Below, piece by piece: positions 21,973-27,695 of a DNA stretch of 27,695 nucleotides. Source of the stretch: JAULUH01 sp032111745 (GTDB lineage: Bacteria; Chloroflexota; Anaerolineae; JAAEKA01); assembly GCA_032111745.1 (NCBI GenBank), contig JAULUH010000459.1, forward strand, positions 1-27,695, read 5' to 3'. Each line of letters opens with the position of its first letter. The first letter of the stretch is position 1. Below the pieces are notes generated by a model. That model saw only the letters and a list, made by a program, of their open reading frames with translations. It was not told where the DNA came from and did not search any database. A program made the translations under genes and the position numbers.

Positions 21973-22176
21973 ATGCCGATCTACGAGTACGAGTGCAGCA
22001 CGTGCCAGCTCCACTTCGAGCAGCGCCAGTCCTTCGACGATAGCAGCCTGCCCCATTGTCCCAACGGCCACGACGACGTGCGGCGCGTCTACCGGGCCCC
22101 GGGCGTGCTGTTCAAGGGCTCCGGCTGGTACGTGACCGACAGCCGTAGCAAGAGCAGCACCTCCTCCAGCGACTGA
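21973..22176 (+). CDS. FmdB-type zinc-ribbon protein
   Basis: 67 residues. MPIYEYECSTC at the N-terminus and FKGSGWYVTD near the end are the FmdB/CxxC_CxxC_SSSS signature; the serine-rich tail gives the family its name. The first zinc knuckle is CSTC (residues 8-11). The second is CPNGH, so its last ligand would be His rather than the usual Cys of CPxCG. The function of these short proteins is not settled; some act as regulators. GAGAGG lies 8 nt before ATG 21973. It is followed by an intrinsic terminator. Confidence 0.9.
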   Translation: MPIYEYECSTCQLHFEQRQSFDDSSLPHCPNGHDDVRRVYRAPGVLFKGSGWYVTDSRSKSSTSSSD

Positions 22177-22213
22177 GCCCTTTCCGGCGAACGGAGTCGA
22201 GGCCGGGGCTTTT

Positions 22214-22281
22214 GGAACACGATTCCGCGAAAGACCACGAAGTGCATGAAGCACGAAGCACACGAAGGGGAACCGTGTTCC
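22214..22281. repeat. 68-bp element with terminal inverted 13-mers
   Basis: GGAACACGATTCC (22214-22226) and GGAACCGTGTTCC (22269-22281) are inverted copies with one mismatch. Between them lie CGCGAAAGACCACGAAG and two further CACGAAG units. Related sequence is at 15521-15574 and 4777-4788, so this is a small dispersed element, mobile in the past or simply amplified. Confidence 0.65.
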
Positions 22282-22315
22282 CATCGCCTCCAGACCGGCT
22301 AAAGCCGCCACACCT

Positions 22316-22349
22316 GTAGAGACGCAAAATCTTGCGTCTCTACGTTTTT
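22316..22349 (+). terminator. Intrinsic terminator of fmdB
   Basis: GTAGAGACGCAA (22316-22327) and its exact complement (22332-22343) form a 12-bp stem with a 4-nt loop, followed by G and five T (22345-22349). It ends just beside the recF stop, so it separates convergent genes. Confidence 0.85.
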
Positions 22350-22352
22350 GCG

Positions 22353-23570
22353 TCACACCGACAATACTCGCCCCTCCGCCACGTGCAGGCACCGCGCCCG
22401 CCCACGGAACTCCTCCGTGAAATCCTCCCAATCCGTCGTCGTCACGATCGCCTGCTCCACCCCCTGCAGCGCGGCCAGCAGCATGCTGCGCCGCTGCCCG
22501 TCCAGCTCCGACATGACGTCGTCCAGCAACAACAGCGGCGGTGTGCCCAATGCCCGCTGCATCACCGCCACCTCGGCCAGCTTCACCGCCAGCGCCGCCG
22601 TCCGCTGCTGCCCGCGGCTACCATAGCTGCGCAAATCCCGCCCCTCGGCCTCGAACTGCACGTCATCCCGGTGCGGCCCCACCAGCGACATCCCCGCGGC
22701 CACCTCCCGCCGCTGGATCCGCTCCAGCGCCGCCCGCAGCGCCACCGCAATCGCCGTCGCGTCCCCGGCCAGGTATAGGGGCGATGGCTCATGCAGCCAG
22801 CCGCCCTCCATCTCGCCCTCCAGACCCGGCATGTCCCCATTCCCATCCGCGGCCATGCTGGGCAAATAGCGCACGTGCAGCCGCTCCTGCCCACCCGTTA
22901 GCGCCAGCTGGCGCTGGTTGGCCTCCTGCTCCAGCTCGGCCAGGAACGCGGCCCGCCGCGCGGACAGCAGGCTGCCCTGCTGGACCAGCTGCTCGTCCCA
23001 GTACTCCAGCTCCCGCACGTTGCCCCCACGATCCCGCAGCGTGCGCAGCAGGGCGTTGCGCTGCTGGATGGTCTTGTTGTACAGGCTCAGGGCCCGGCAG
23101 TAGCCGGCCTGCATCTGGCACAGGGCGATGTCCAGGTAGCGGCGGCGCACGGCCGGCGACCCCGCCACCAGCTCGATATCCTGGGGCAGGAAGAGCACCG
23201 TGGGCATGTGGCCCACCAGGTCCAGGGCCCGGCGGGGCACGCCGTTGATGCGCACCTCTTTGCGCAGCCGCGTCTCGCCCGGGCTGCCGGCTACCAGCGC
23301 GATCTCGATGCGCAGGCGGCGCCTTTCATGCACCAGGTCGCCGGCCAGGCGGGCAAAGGGGAGGGGCTCGTCCCAGGCCAGCCAGCCCACCAGCTCGCGC
23401 TCCGCCGACGACAGCAGCGAGCGCGCCGTGGCCAGGTAGGCGATGGCCTCCAGGAAGTTGGTCTTCCCCTGGGCGTTGGAGCCCTGCAGAAGGGTAATGC
23501 CCTCGACCAGATCCAGCTCCAGGCGGCTGTAGTTGCGGAAGTTGGTGAGCGAGATGTGGGCCAGGTGCAC
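22353..23570 (-). CDS. recF: DNA replication and repair protein RecF
   Basis: 405 residues. An SMC-like ATPase that helps load RecA at single-strand gaps. Walker A is GSNAQGKT (30-37), the signature region has SRGQQRTAALAVKLAE, and Walker B is LLLLDDVMSELD. The central part contains a stretch of about 30 residues (MAADGNGDMPGLEGEMEGGW) that looks like a lineage-specific insertion. I prefer GTG 23570 because translation then begins VHLAHISLTNFRNY, as in the family. The open frame to ATG 23624 adds 18 residues derived from a palindromic repeat. Neither start has a good ribosome site, so translation may depend on coupling with dnaN, whose stop is about 95 nt upstream. Confidence 0.9.
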   Translation of the reverse strand: MHLAHISLTNFRNYSRLELDLVEGITLLQGSNAQGKTNFLEAIAYLATARSLLSSAERELVGWLAWDEPLPFARLAGDLVHERRRLRIEIALVAGSPGETRLRKEVRINGVPRRALDLVGHMPTVLFLPQDIELVAGSPAVRRRYLDIALCQMQAGYCRALSLYNKTIQQRNALLRTLRDRGGNVRELEYWDEQLVQQGSLLSARRAAFLAELEQEANQRQLALTGGQERLHVRYLPSMAADGNGDMPGLEGEMEGGWLHEPSPLYLAGDATAIAVALRAALERIQRREVAAGMSLVGPHRDDVQFEAEGRDLRSYGSRGQQRTAALAVKLAEVAVMQRALGTPPLLLLDDVMSELDGQRRSMLLAALQGVEQAIVTTTDWEDFTEEFRGRARCLHVAEGRVLSV

Positions 23571-23614
23571 GGGCTGGGGCTCGGTGGTCTGCCGGTGTTC
23601 CGGTGGCAACAAAT

Positions 23615-23635
23615 GGCCGGGCATTCAGCCCGGCC
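23615..23635. repeat. Short palindrome between dnaN and recF
   Basis: GGCCGGGC (23615-23622) and GCCCGGCC (23628-23635) flank a 5-nt loop. The sequence resembles intergenic palindromes common in GC-rich genomes and overlaps the alternative recF ATG at 23624, which would be buried in the stem of the mRNA. Confidence 0.6.
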
Positions 23636-23665
23636 GTCTCGCGGACCCGTAGGGACCGCTGTTAG

Positions 23666-24838
23666 CTAGGGGTTGATGTACATGGGCATGATCACGCAGG
23701 TGAACTCCTCCGGGCCCATGCCGACCGGACGTAGCACGCCCGGCTTGCTGGCCTTGGTAGTCTCCAGCGCGATCTGCGGCTCGTCTACCGCGCCGAGGAT
23801 GTCGAGCATGTAGCGGGCGTTGAACGCGATCTCCGTGGCCTCGCCCTCGATGAGGGCGTCCAGATCCGACACATTGTCGCCGGCCTCCTTGGAGCTAGCG
23901 GTGACGGTCAGGGTGCCGGGCAGCCCCTCGGGGCTGGGCGTGATCTGCAGCCGCACCAGCTGGTTGTTATCGCGGGCGAACAGGCTGGACAGGCGCAGCG
24001 CCCGCAGCAGCGCCGCAGTGTCGACGGCCGTGCGGGTGCTATACTGCCGCGGGATGATGGCCTCGAACGCGGGGTAGTTGGCGTCGATCAGCTGGGACAC
24101 CACGCTGACGTCCGCCATATGGAAGAGTACCTGGTTGTTGTTCTCGGCCACGGTGATGGCCACGAACTCCTTCTCGCCGTCGGGGACGATGCCGATGATG
24201 CGGCTAACCTCGATCAGGGTGCGGGCCGGGATGATGATGTCGCGCTTGCCGAGCCCGCCGGTGACCAGTTCGGGTATCTCTTCGGCCAGGCTGGTGCTGC
24301 GCAGGGCCAGGCGGAAGCCGTCGGTGGCGGCCATGGTCAGCCGGTCACCCTCGAAGCGCACCAGGACCCCGGTCAGGGTGGGCCTGCTGTCGTCGGCGGC
24401 TGCGGCGAACACCACCTGGTTGATCATCTTGCGCAGGGTTGCGCCCTGGATGTGGATCGCCGCGTCGTCAGGGGCTTGGGGCAGGGGCGGGAACTCGTTG
24501 GCGTCGATGCCCTTGATGTTGGTGTCGTAGCGCGCGCACTTCAGGTTGAGCATCAGGGTGCGCACGCTCAGGTCCATGTCGATGCGCTCGGCCGGCAGCT
24601 GGTTGACGAAGTCCGTGAGCAGGCGGGCCGGCACCGTGATGGCCCCGTCGTCCTCCACCATGGCCCCGATCCAGCAGGTGATGCCGATCTCCAGGTTGGT
24701 GGCAGCGAGCTTCAGGCGACCCTCGTCCGTGGCCAACAGGATATTCCCCAGCACAGGCAGGTTGCTGCGGGGGGACACCGCCCGGCCCACCACCGACAAC
24801 CCGCGGGCCAGATTCTCTTGCAGACAGGAAAGTCGCAC
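23666..24838 (-). CDS. dnaN: DNA polymerase III beta subunit (sliding clamp)
   Basis: 390 residues, typical of the beta clamp. The homodimeric ring holds polymerase III on DNA and binds partners through its hydrophobic cleft. Three similar domains can be followed: N-terminal RLSCLQENLARGLSVVGRAV with LPVLGNILLAT, a central VVFAAAADDSRPTLTGVLV with ATDGFRLALR, and a C-terminal FNARYMLDIL ending VIMPMYINP, the usual C-terminal motif. GTG 24838 has GGAGG 7 nt upstream. It is followed by recF in the classical order, but dnaA is not next to it; instead a divergent glycosyltransferase gene lies upstream. Confidence 0.97.
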   Translation of the reverse strand: MRLSCLQENLARGLSVVGRAVSPRSNLPVLGNILLATDEGRLKLAATNLEIGITCWIGAMVEDDGAITVPARLLTDFVNQLPAERIDMDLSVRTLMLNLKCARYDTNIKGIDANEFPPLPQAPDDAAIHIQGATLRKMINQVVFAAAADDSRPTLTGVLVRFEGDRLTMAATDGFRLALRSTSLAEEIPELVTGGLGKRDIIIPARTLIEVSRIIGIVPDGEKEFVAITVAENNNQVLFHMADVSVVSQLIDANYPAFEAIIPRQYSTRTAVDTAALLRALRLSSLFARDNNQLVRLQITPSPEGLPGTLTVTASSKEAGDNVSDLDALIEGEATEIAFNARYMLDILGAVDEPQIALETTKASKPGVLRPVGMGPEEFTCVIMPMYINP

Positions 24839-24914
24839 GGCTCAACCTCCGGCTTCGTTCTAGGATAGTGGCATAAACGGCAAACCCGTAACCCTACGGC
24901 AGCGCCGATAGTAT

Positions 24915-24943
24915 AGTGTACCATAAATGCCCAATCGCGGCAA
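24915..24943 (-). promoter_or_regulatory. Promoter for dnaN-recF
   Basis: On the minus strand TTGCCG (24943-24938) and TACACT (24920-24915) have a 17-nt spacer. The start near 24908 gives a leader of about 70 nt. Confidence 0.55.
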
Positions 24944-25170
24944 CATGTCACGAGCGGAAGCGCAAGCGGTGGCAGGGTACAGTGGCCTTTGCCCCGCGCC
25001 CCATCACCCGCCTCCCATCTGCATCAAGACCCCCCTCCCCGCGGAGGGCGCGGCCTACGATAAGACGAGTATTGCTATCCATGGCGAGTGGCGTGGATGC
25101 GCGATACCTATCCCCTCGCCGGCCCTGCCCCAGGCACGACATCGCCCCGAACCGGCGGCCCATACCGCCT

Positions 25171-25199
25171 TTGTCGATTCACTTTGGCGCGGGTACAAT
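25171..25199 (+). promoter_or_regulatory. Promoter giving a nearly leaderless glycosyltransferase mRNA
   Basis: TTGTCG (25171-25176), a 17-nt spacer and TACAAT (25194-25199) end 9 nt before ATG 25209. The expected start lies 0-3 nt before the start codon. The rest of the 370-nt interval from 24839 holds the dnaN promoter and nothing else recognised; no DnaA boxes are visible. Confidence 0.65.
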
Positions 25200-25208
25200 A
25201 CCTCAGGC

Positions 25209-26330
25209 ATGCGCACTGCCCTTGTTCACGACTGGCTCAACCAGATAGGTGGCGCGGAGAACGTCCTGGAGACGCTGGTGTCGATGTGGCCGGAGGCGCC
25301 CGTCTATACCAGCATGGTGGGGCCGGACCTGATGCCTGAGGCCTACCGGCAATGGGACATCCACACCAGCTTCATGCAGCAGCTGCCGGGCGTCGCCACC
25401 CACCACCAGGCCTATCTGCCCTTCTACCCGCTGGCCTTCGAGCAGTTTGACCTGAGCGGCTACGACCTGGTGCTGAGCAACAAGTCGGCCTTTTGCCACG
25501 GCGTGATCACGCCGCCCGAGACCCTGCATATCTGCTATTGCCTGACCCCGACCCGCTTCCTGTGGATGGTCGAGGCCTACCTGCAGCGCGAGGGCTTCGG
25601 CCGCACGGCCGGCTGGATGCTGCGGCCCCTCCTGACCTGGCTGCGCCAGTGGGACCGCCTGGCGGCCGACCGCGTCGACGTCTTCGTGGCCATCAGCCGG
25701 GAGGTGCAGGCCCGCATCGCCAAGTATTACCGGCGCCAGAGCGAAATCATCTACCCACCGGTGGACGTGGAGCGCTTCACGCCCTCCGCGCGCCCGCCGG
25801 GCGATTATTACCTGGCCGGCGGCCGGCTGATCCCCTACAAGCGGGTGGACCTGACCGTGGAGGCCTTCAACCAGCTCCGCCTGCCCCTGGTGGTCTACGG
25901 CGATGGCCGCGACCGCACCGCGCTGGAGGCTGCGGCCGGGCCCAATGTCACCTTCCTCGGCCGGGTGTCCGCCGAGCAGCTGGTGGACCTCTTCCAGCAC
26001 TGCCGGGCCTTCATCTTTCCCGGCCTGGAGGACTTCGGCATTGCGCCGGTGGAGGCCCAGGCCTGCGGCCGGCCCGTGATCGCCTACGCCGCCGGCGGCG
26101 CGCTGGATACGGTGATGGAGGGCGAGACCGGCACGTTCTTTCGCCAACCGACGGCCGCCGCCCTGGCCGTGGCCGTGGCCACCTTCGACGACGCCGCGGC
26201 CAGCCCCGCGGCCTGCCGGCGCAACGCCGAGCGCTTCGCCGCTGACCGCTTCCGCCGTGAGCTGCTGAACCTGGTCGAGCGGGAGCTCGTGGAACATAGG
26301 AACAGGCTACCGGTCCATGGAACTACGTGA
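25209..26330 (+). CDS. Glycosyltransferase family 4 (WbaZ-like)
   Basis: 373 residues with the two Rossmann domains of GT-B retaining enzymes. The N-terminal half opens ALVHDWLNQIGGAENVLE and carries ICYCLTPTRFLW, as in WbaZ-type mannosyltransferases. The C-terminal half has YLAGGRLIPYKRVDLTVEAF, GRVSAEQLVDLFQHCRAFIF and the donor-site PGLEDFGIAPVEAQACGRPV. It would add a sugar to a lipid-linked polysaccharide precursor on the cytoplasmic face; donor and acceptor are unknown. ATG 25209 is chosen because family members begin here and the promoter leaves no room for the longer open frame from 24927. Its stop overlaps the following Wzz-like gene by 14 nt. Confidence 0.88.
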   Translation: MRTALVHDWLNQIGGAENVLETLVSMWPEAPVYTSMVGPDLMPEAYRQWDIHTSFMQQLPGVATHHQAYLPFYPLAFEQFDLSGYDLVLSNKSAFCHGVITPPETLHICYCLTPTRFLWMVEAYLQREGFGRTAGWMLRPLLTWLRQWDRLAADRVDVFVAISREVQARIAKYYRRQSEIIYPPVDVERFTPSARPPGDYYLAGGRLIPYKRVDLTVEAFNQLRLPLVVYGDGRDRTALEAAAGPNVTFLGRVSAEQLVDLFQHCRAFIFPGLEDFGIAPVEAQACGRPVIAYAAGGALDTVMEGETGTFFRQPTAAALAVAVATFDDAAASPAACRRNAERFAADRFRRELLNLVERELVEHRNRLPVHGTT

Positions 26331-27057
26331 GTATTGGGCAATCATCCGGCGCTGGTGGTGGGTGCCCGCGCTGCTGGTGCTGGCGGTGGGGATCATCTCG
26401 CTGGCCACCCGGCGGCCCTGGCAGCCGGCCGCGCCCGCCTACACCACCTCGCTGAGCTTCAGCGTGGGCGTGCAGCCCCAGCAGCCGGCCACCGGTGAGG
26501 AGAACTACTACACCGCGCTGGCCTCGGAGTACCTGATCGACGACCTGGCCGAGGTGGTGCGCGGCAGCGAGTTCGCGGCCGCGGTCAGCGCGCGGCTGGC
26601 CAACGAGGGTATCACCATCGCCCCCGGCGCCCTGCAGGGCTCGACCCAGGCCGGCAAGCTGCACCGCATCCTCGACGTGGGCATCACCTGGGGCGACCCC
26701 GAGGAGCTGCCCCTCATTGCCGATGCCGTGGTCGCCACCGTGGAGGAGCAGGCCGCGGAGTTCATGCCGCGGCTATTCGCCCAGAACGCCGCGGCCTACC
26801 TGGTCGACCGCGGGGGCCTGGCCACGGTCGGCCCTGGCCTGCGCGACCAGCTCGATCTCCCCGTGCGGCTGTTGTTGGCCCTGGCCGTGGGCATCGCCCT
26901 GGCCTTCCTGCTGGACTACCTGGACGACCGCATCCGGGGCCGCGGCGACGTGGAGCAGATGGGCCTGGCGGTGCTGGCCGAGGTGCCCAGGCAGCGCGGC
27001 CGGCTGCCGGCTGCCGAGCCCCGCCGCGAGGAGCAGGTGGCCCGCAGCAGCGGCTGA
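26317..27057 (+). CDS. Polysaccharide co-polymerase (Wzz/PCP-like), short
   Basis: 246 residues. An N-terminal helix (WWWVPALLVLAVGIISLA, about residues 13-30) follows the cytoplasmic MELREYWAIIRR. A periplasm- or exterior-facing domain of roughly 150 residues is next, then a second helix (VRLLLALAVGIALAFLLDYL, about 185-204) and a basic tail ending in RSSG. This is the topology of Wzz/PCP chain-length regulators. The soluble domain is small for PCP-1 proteins and no tyrosine-kinase domain is attached. It is translationally coupled to the glycosyltransferase. A second PCP gene, with its own promoter, starts 80 nt downstream. Confidence 0.75.
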   Translation: MELREYWAIIRRWWWVPALLVLAVGIISLATRRPWQPAAPAYTTSLSFSVGVQPQQPATGEENYYTALASEYLIDDLAEVVRGSEFAAAVSARLANEGITIAPGALQGSTQAGKLHRILDVGITWGDPEELPLIADAVVATVEEQAAEFMPRLFAQNAAAYLVDRGGLATVGPGLRDQLDLPVRLLLALAVGIALAFLLDYLDDRIRGRGDVEQMGLAVLAEVPRQRGRLPAAEPRREEQVARSSG

Positions 27058-27062
27058 GGGAA

Positions 27063-27092
27063 TTGTGACATGGGCCGGGCGTATGGTAGAAT
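27063..27092 (+). promoter_or_regulatory. Promoter for the second Wzz-like gene
   Basis: TTGTGA (27063-27068) and TAGAAT (27087-27092) are separated by 18 nt. The start near 27099 gives a leader of about 39 nt containing a short CCGCCGG/CCGGCGG stem. Confidence 0.55.
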
Positions 27093-27137
27093 CCCGGTCG
27101 CACCCGCCGGGACCAACCGGCGGTGCGGAGTGTGTCT

Positions 27138-27695
27138 ATGGAAATCAAAGCCTACCTGAGCATCCTGCGCAAGCGGGGCTGGATCATCATCGTGATGTCC
27201 GTGCTGGCCGCGGCCCTGGCCTTCGGCATCAGCCGCGTCCAGACCCCCATCTACAAGGCCAAGGCTACGGTGAGCGTGGTGCCGGCGCGGCCGGACTGGG
27301 GCCTGGGCAACACGGCCAAGGACCTGATGCGCCACTTCGCGGTNNNNNNNNNNCAAGACCCACCAGACCGCGCGCCGGGTGATCGACCGCGCCCAGCTCG
27401 ACATGTCCACCTACGACCTGCTGGCCAAGGTCGAGGTCAACCCCGTGGGCGACCAGTTCACCATCGAGATCGCGGCCGAGGACCAGGAGCCGGAGGTCGC
27501 CAAGACCATCGCCCTGGCCTTTGCCGGCGAGTTCGTCGACGAGCGCAACGCCTATTACCAGCAGCAGGACAAGGCCGATCGCATCGAGGTCAAGCTGGTG
27601 GACGACCTGATCGACGCCCCGTTGTTCAAGCCCAAGCCGCTGGTCAACGCCCTGGCCGGTGCGGTGCTCGGCGCGCTGTTGGGCATGTTGATCGT
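27138..27695 (+). CDS. Wzz/PCP-like chain-length protein, 3' end outside window and interrupted by Ns
   Basis: Translation from ATG 27138 gives MEIKAYLSILRKRGWIIIVM, a membrane helix and the ATVSVVPARPDWG start of a Wzz domain. After the ten Ns the protein continues in a different frame relative to the N count (KTHQTARRVIDRAQLDMSTY from 27355), then VEVNPVGDQFTIEIAAEDQE and LIDAPLFKPKPLVNALAGAV. The Pro-rich segment before the second helix (PLFKPKPL) is the hallmark of PCP proteins. It controls O-antigen or exopolysaccharide chain length or export. A C-terminal kinase domain could follow beyond the window. The frame change reflects the gap, not a real frameshift. Confidence 0.8.
   Translation, partial: MEIKAYLSILRKRGWIIIVMSVLAAALAFGISRVQTPIYKAKATVSVVPARPDWGLGNTAKDLMRHFAXXXXQDPPDRAPGDRPRPARHVHLRPAGQGRGQPRGRPVHHRDRGRGPGAGGRQDHRPGLCRRVRRRAQRLLPAAGQGRSHRGQAGGRPDRRPVVQAQAAGQRPGRCGARRAVGHVDR
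27344..27353. other. Assembly gap (10 N)
   Basis: Ten Ns inside the Wzz-like gene. The frames on the two sides do not agree if the gap is taken as exactly 10 nt, so the N-run is a placeholder of unknown true length. Confidence 0.95.

Noticed and set aside
22541..23248. Plus-strand Pro/Ala-rich frame opposite recF
   Set aside because: Low-complexity antisense translation; recF Walker motifs are intact on the minus strand.
24839..25208. Replication origin beside dnaN
   Set aside because: dnaN-recF often mark oriC, but no cluster of DnaA boxes and no dnaA gene is present; the interval is filled by two divergent promoters.

Overview
The window is GC-rich, densely coded bacterial chromosome with about 25 protein genes and no tRNA, rRNA, CRISPR array or intact transposon. 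Gene content points to Chloroflexota, probably an Anaerolineae- or Caldilineae-like lineage, at moderate confidence. Supporting this are the YvcK protein with two N-terminal membrane segments, the HdeD/DUF4203/zinc-peptidase set, FmdB and paired Hsp20 genes, degenerate 'cacgaag' intergenic repeats, and dnaN-recF without an adjacent dnaA. Ten Ns near the right end mark an assembly gap.

Layout. 1-897 is the C-terminal part of a phosphofructokinase that looks like the regulatory half of a eukaryote-type tandem enzyme. It meets, stop codon to stop codon, a leftward operon of an M20 peptidase, a PAP2-family membrane phosphatase and RNase J, preceded on the same strand by hutI (898-6119). A divergent gene for an acidic pRiA4b ORF-3-like protein follows (6396-7184), then a leftward pair of a membrane metal-dependent hydrolase and rsmD (7330-8465). 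A rightward central-carbon block carries yvcK, gap and pgk (8609-12398). Next come a small RelE-type toxin-antitoxin pair with a shortened toxin, and a membrane operon of HdeD-like, DUF4203 and YugP-like zinc peptidase genes (13455-15498).

A leftward operon of MaoC dehydratase, metallo-beta-lactamase, DUF2905 and an unrecognised membrane protein fills 15604-18185. The 18192-18975 stretch has no protein gene. It holds a 51-bp palindrome and, on the minus strand, a transcription unit with a good sigma70 promoter, about 400 nt of stem-forming sequence closed by a terminal helix, and a hairpin-plus-T-run terminator. I read it as a structured non-coding RNA I cannot assign to a known class; it is the best candidate here for something undescribed. 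An EamA transporter, a BON-domain protein, two Hsp20 chaperones and FmdB follow. Then come recF and dnaN on the minus strand, and the start of an exopolysaccharide locus (GT4 glycosyltransferase and two Wzz/PCP-type chain-length proteins) running off the right edge.

How it fits together. Pfk, YvcK, GAPDH and PGK place glycolytic and gluconeogenic functions within one 12-kb region. Three genes (membrane hydrolase, EamA, glycosyltransferase) have consensus promoters whose -10 box lies 6-9 nt before the start codon, which predicts leaderless mRNAs. Calls rest on reading motifs and promoters by eye; no database search was run.
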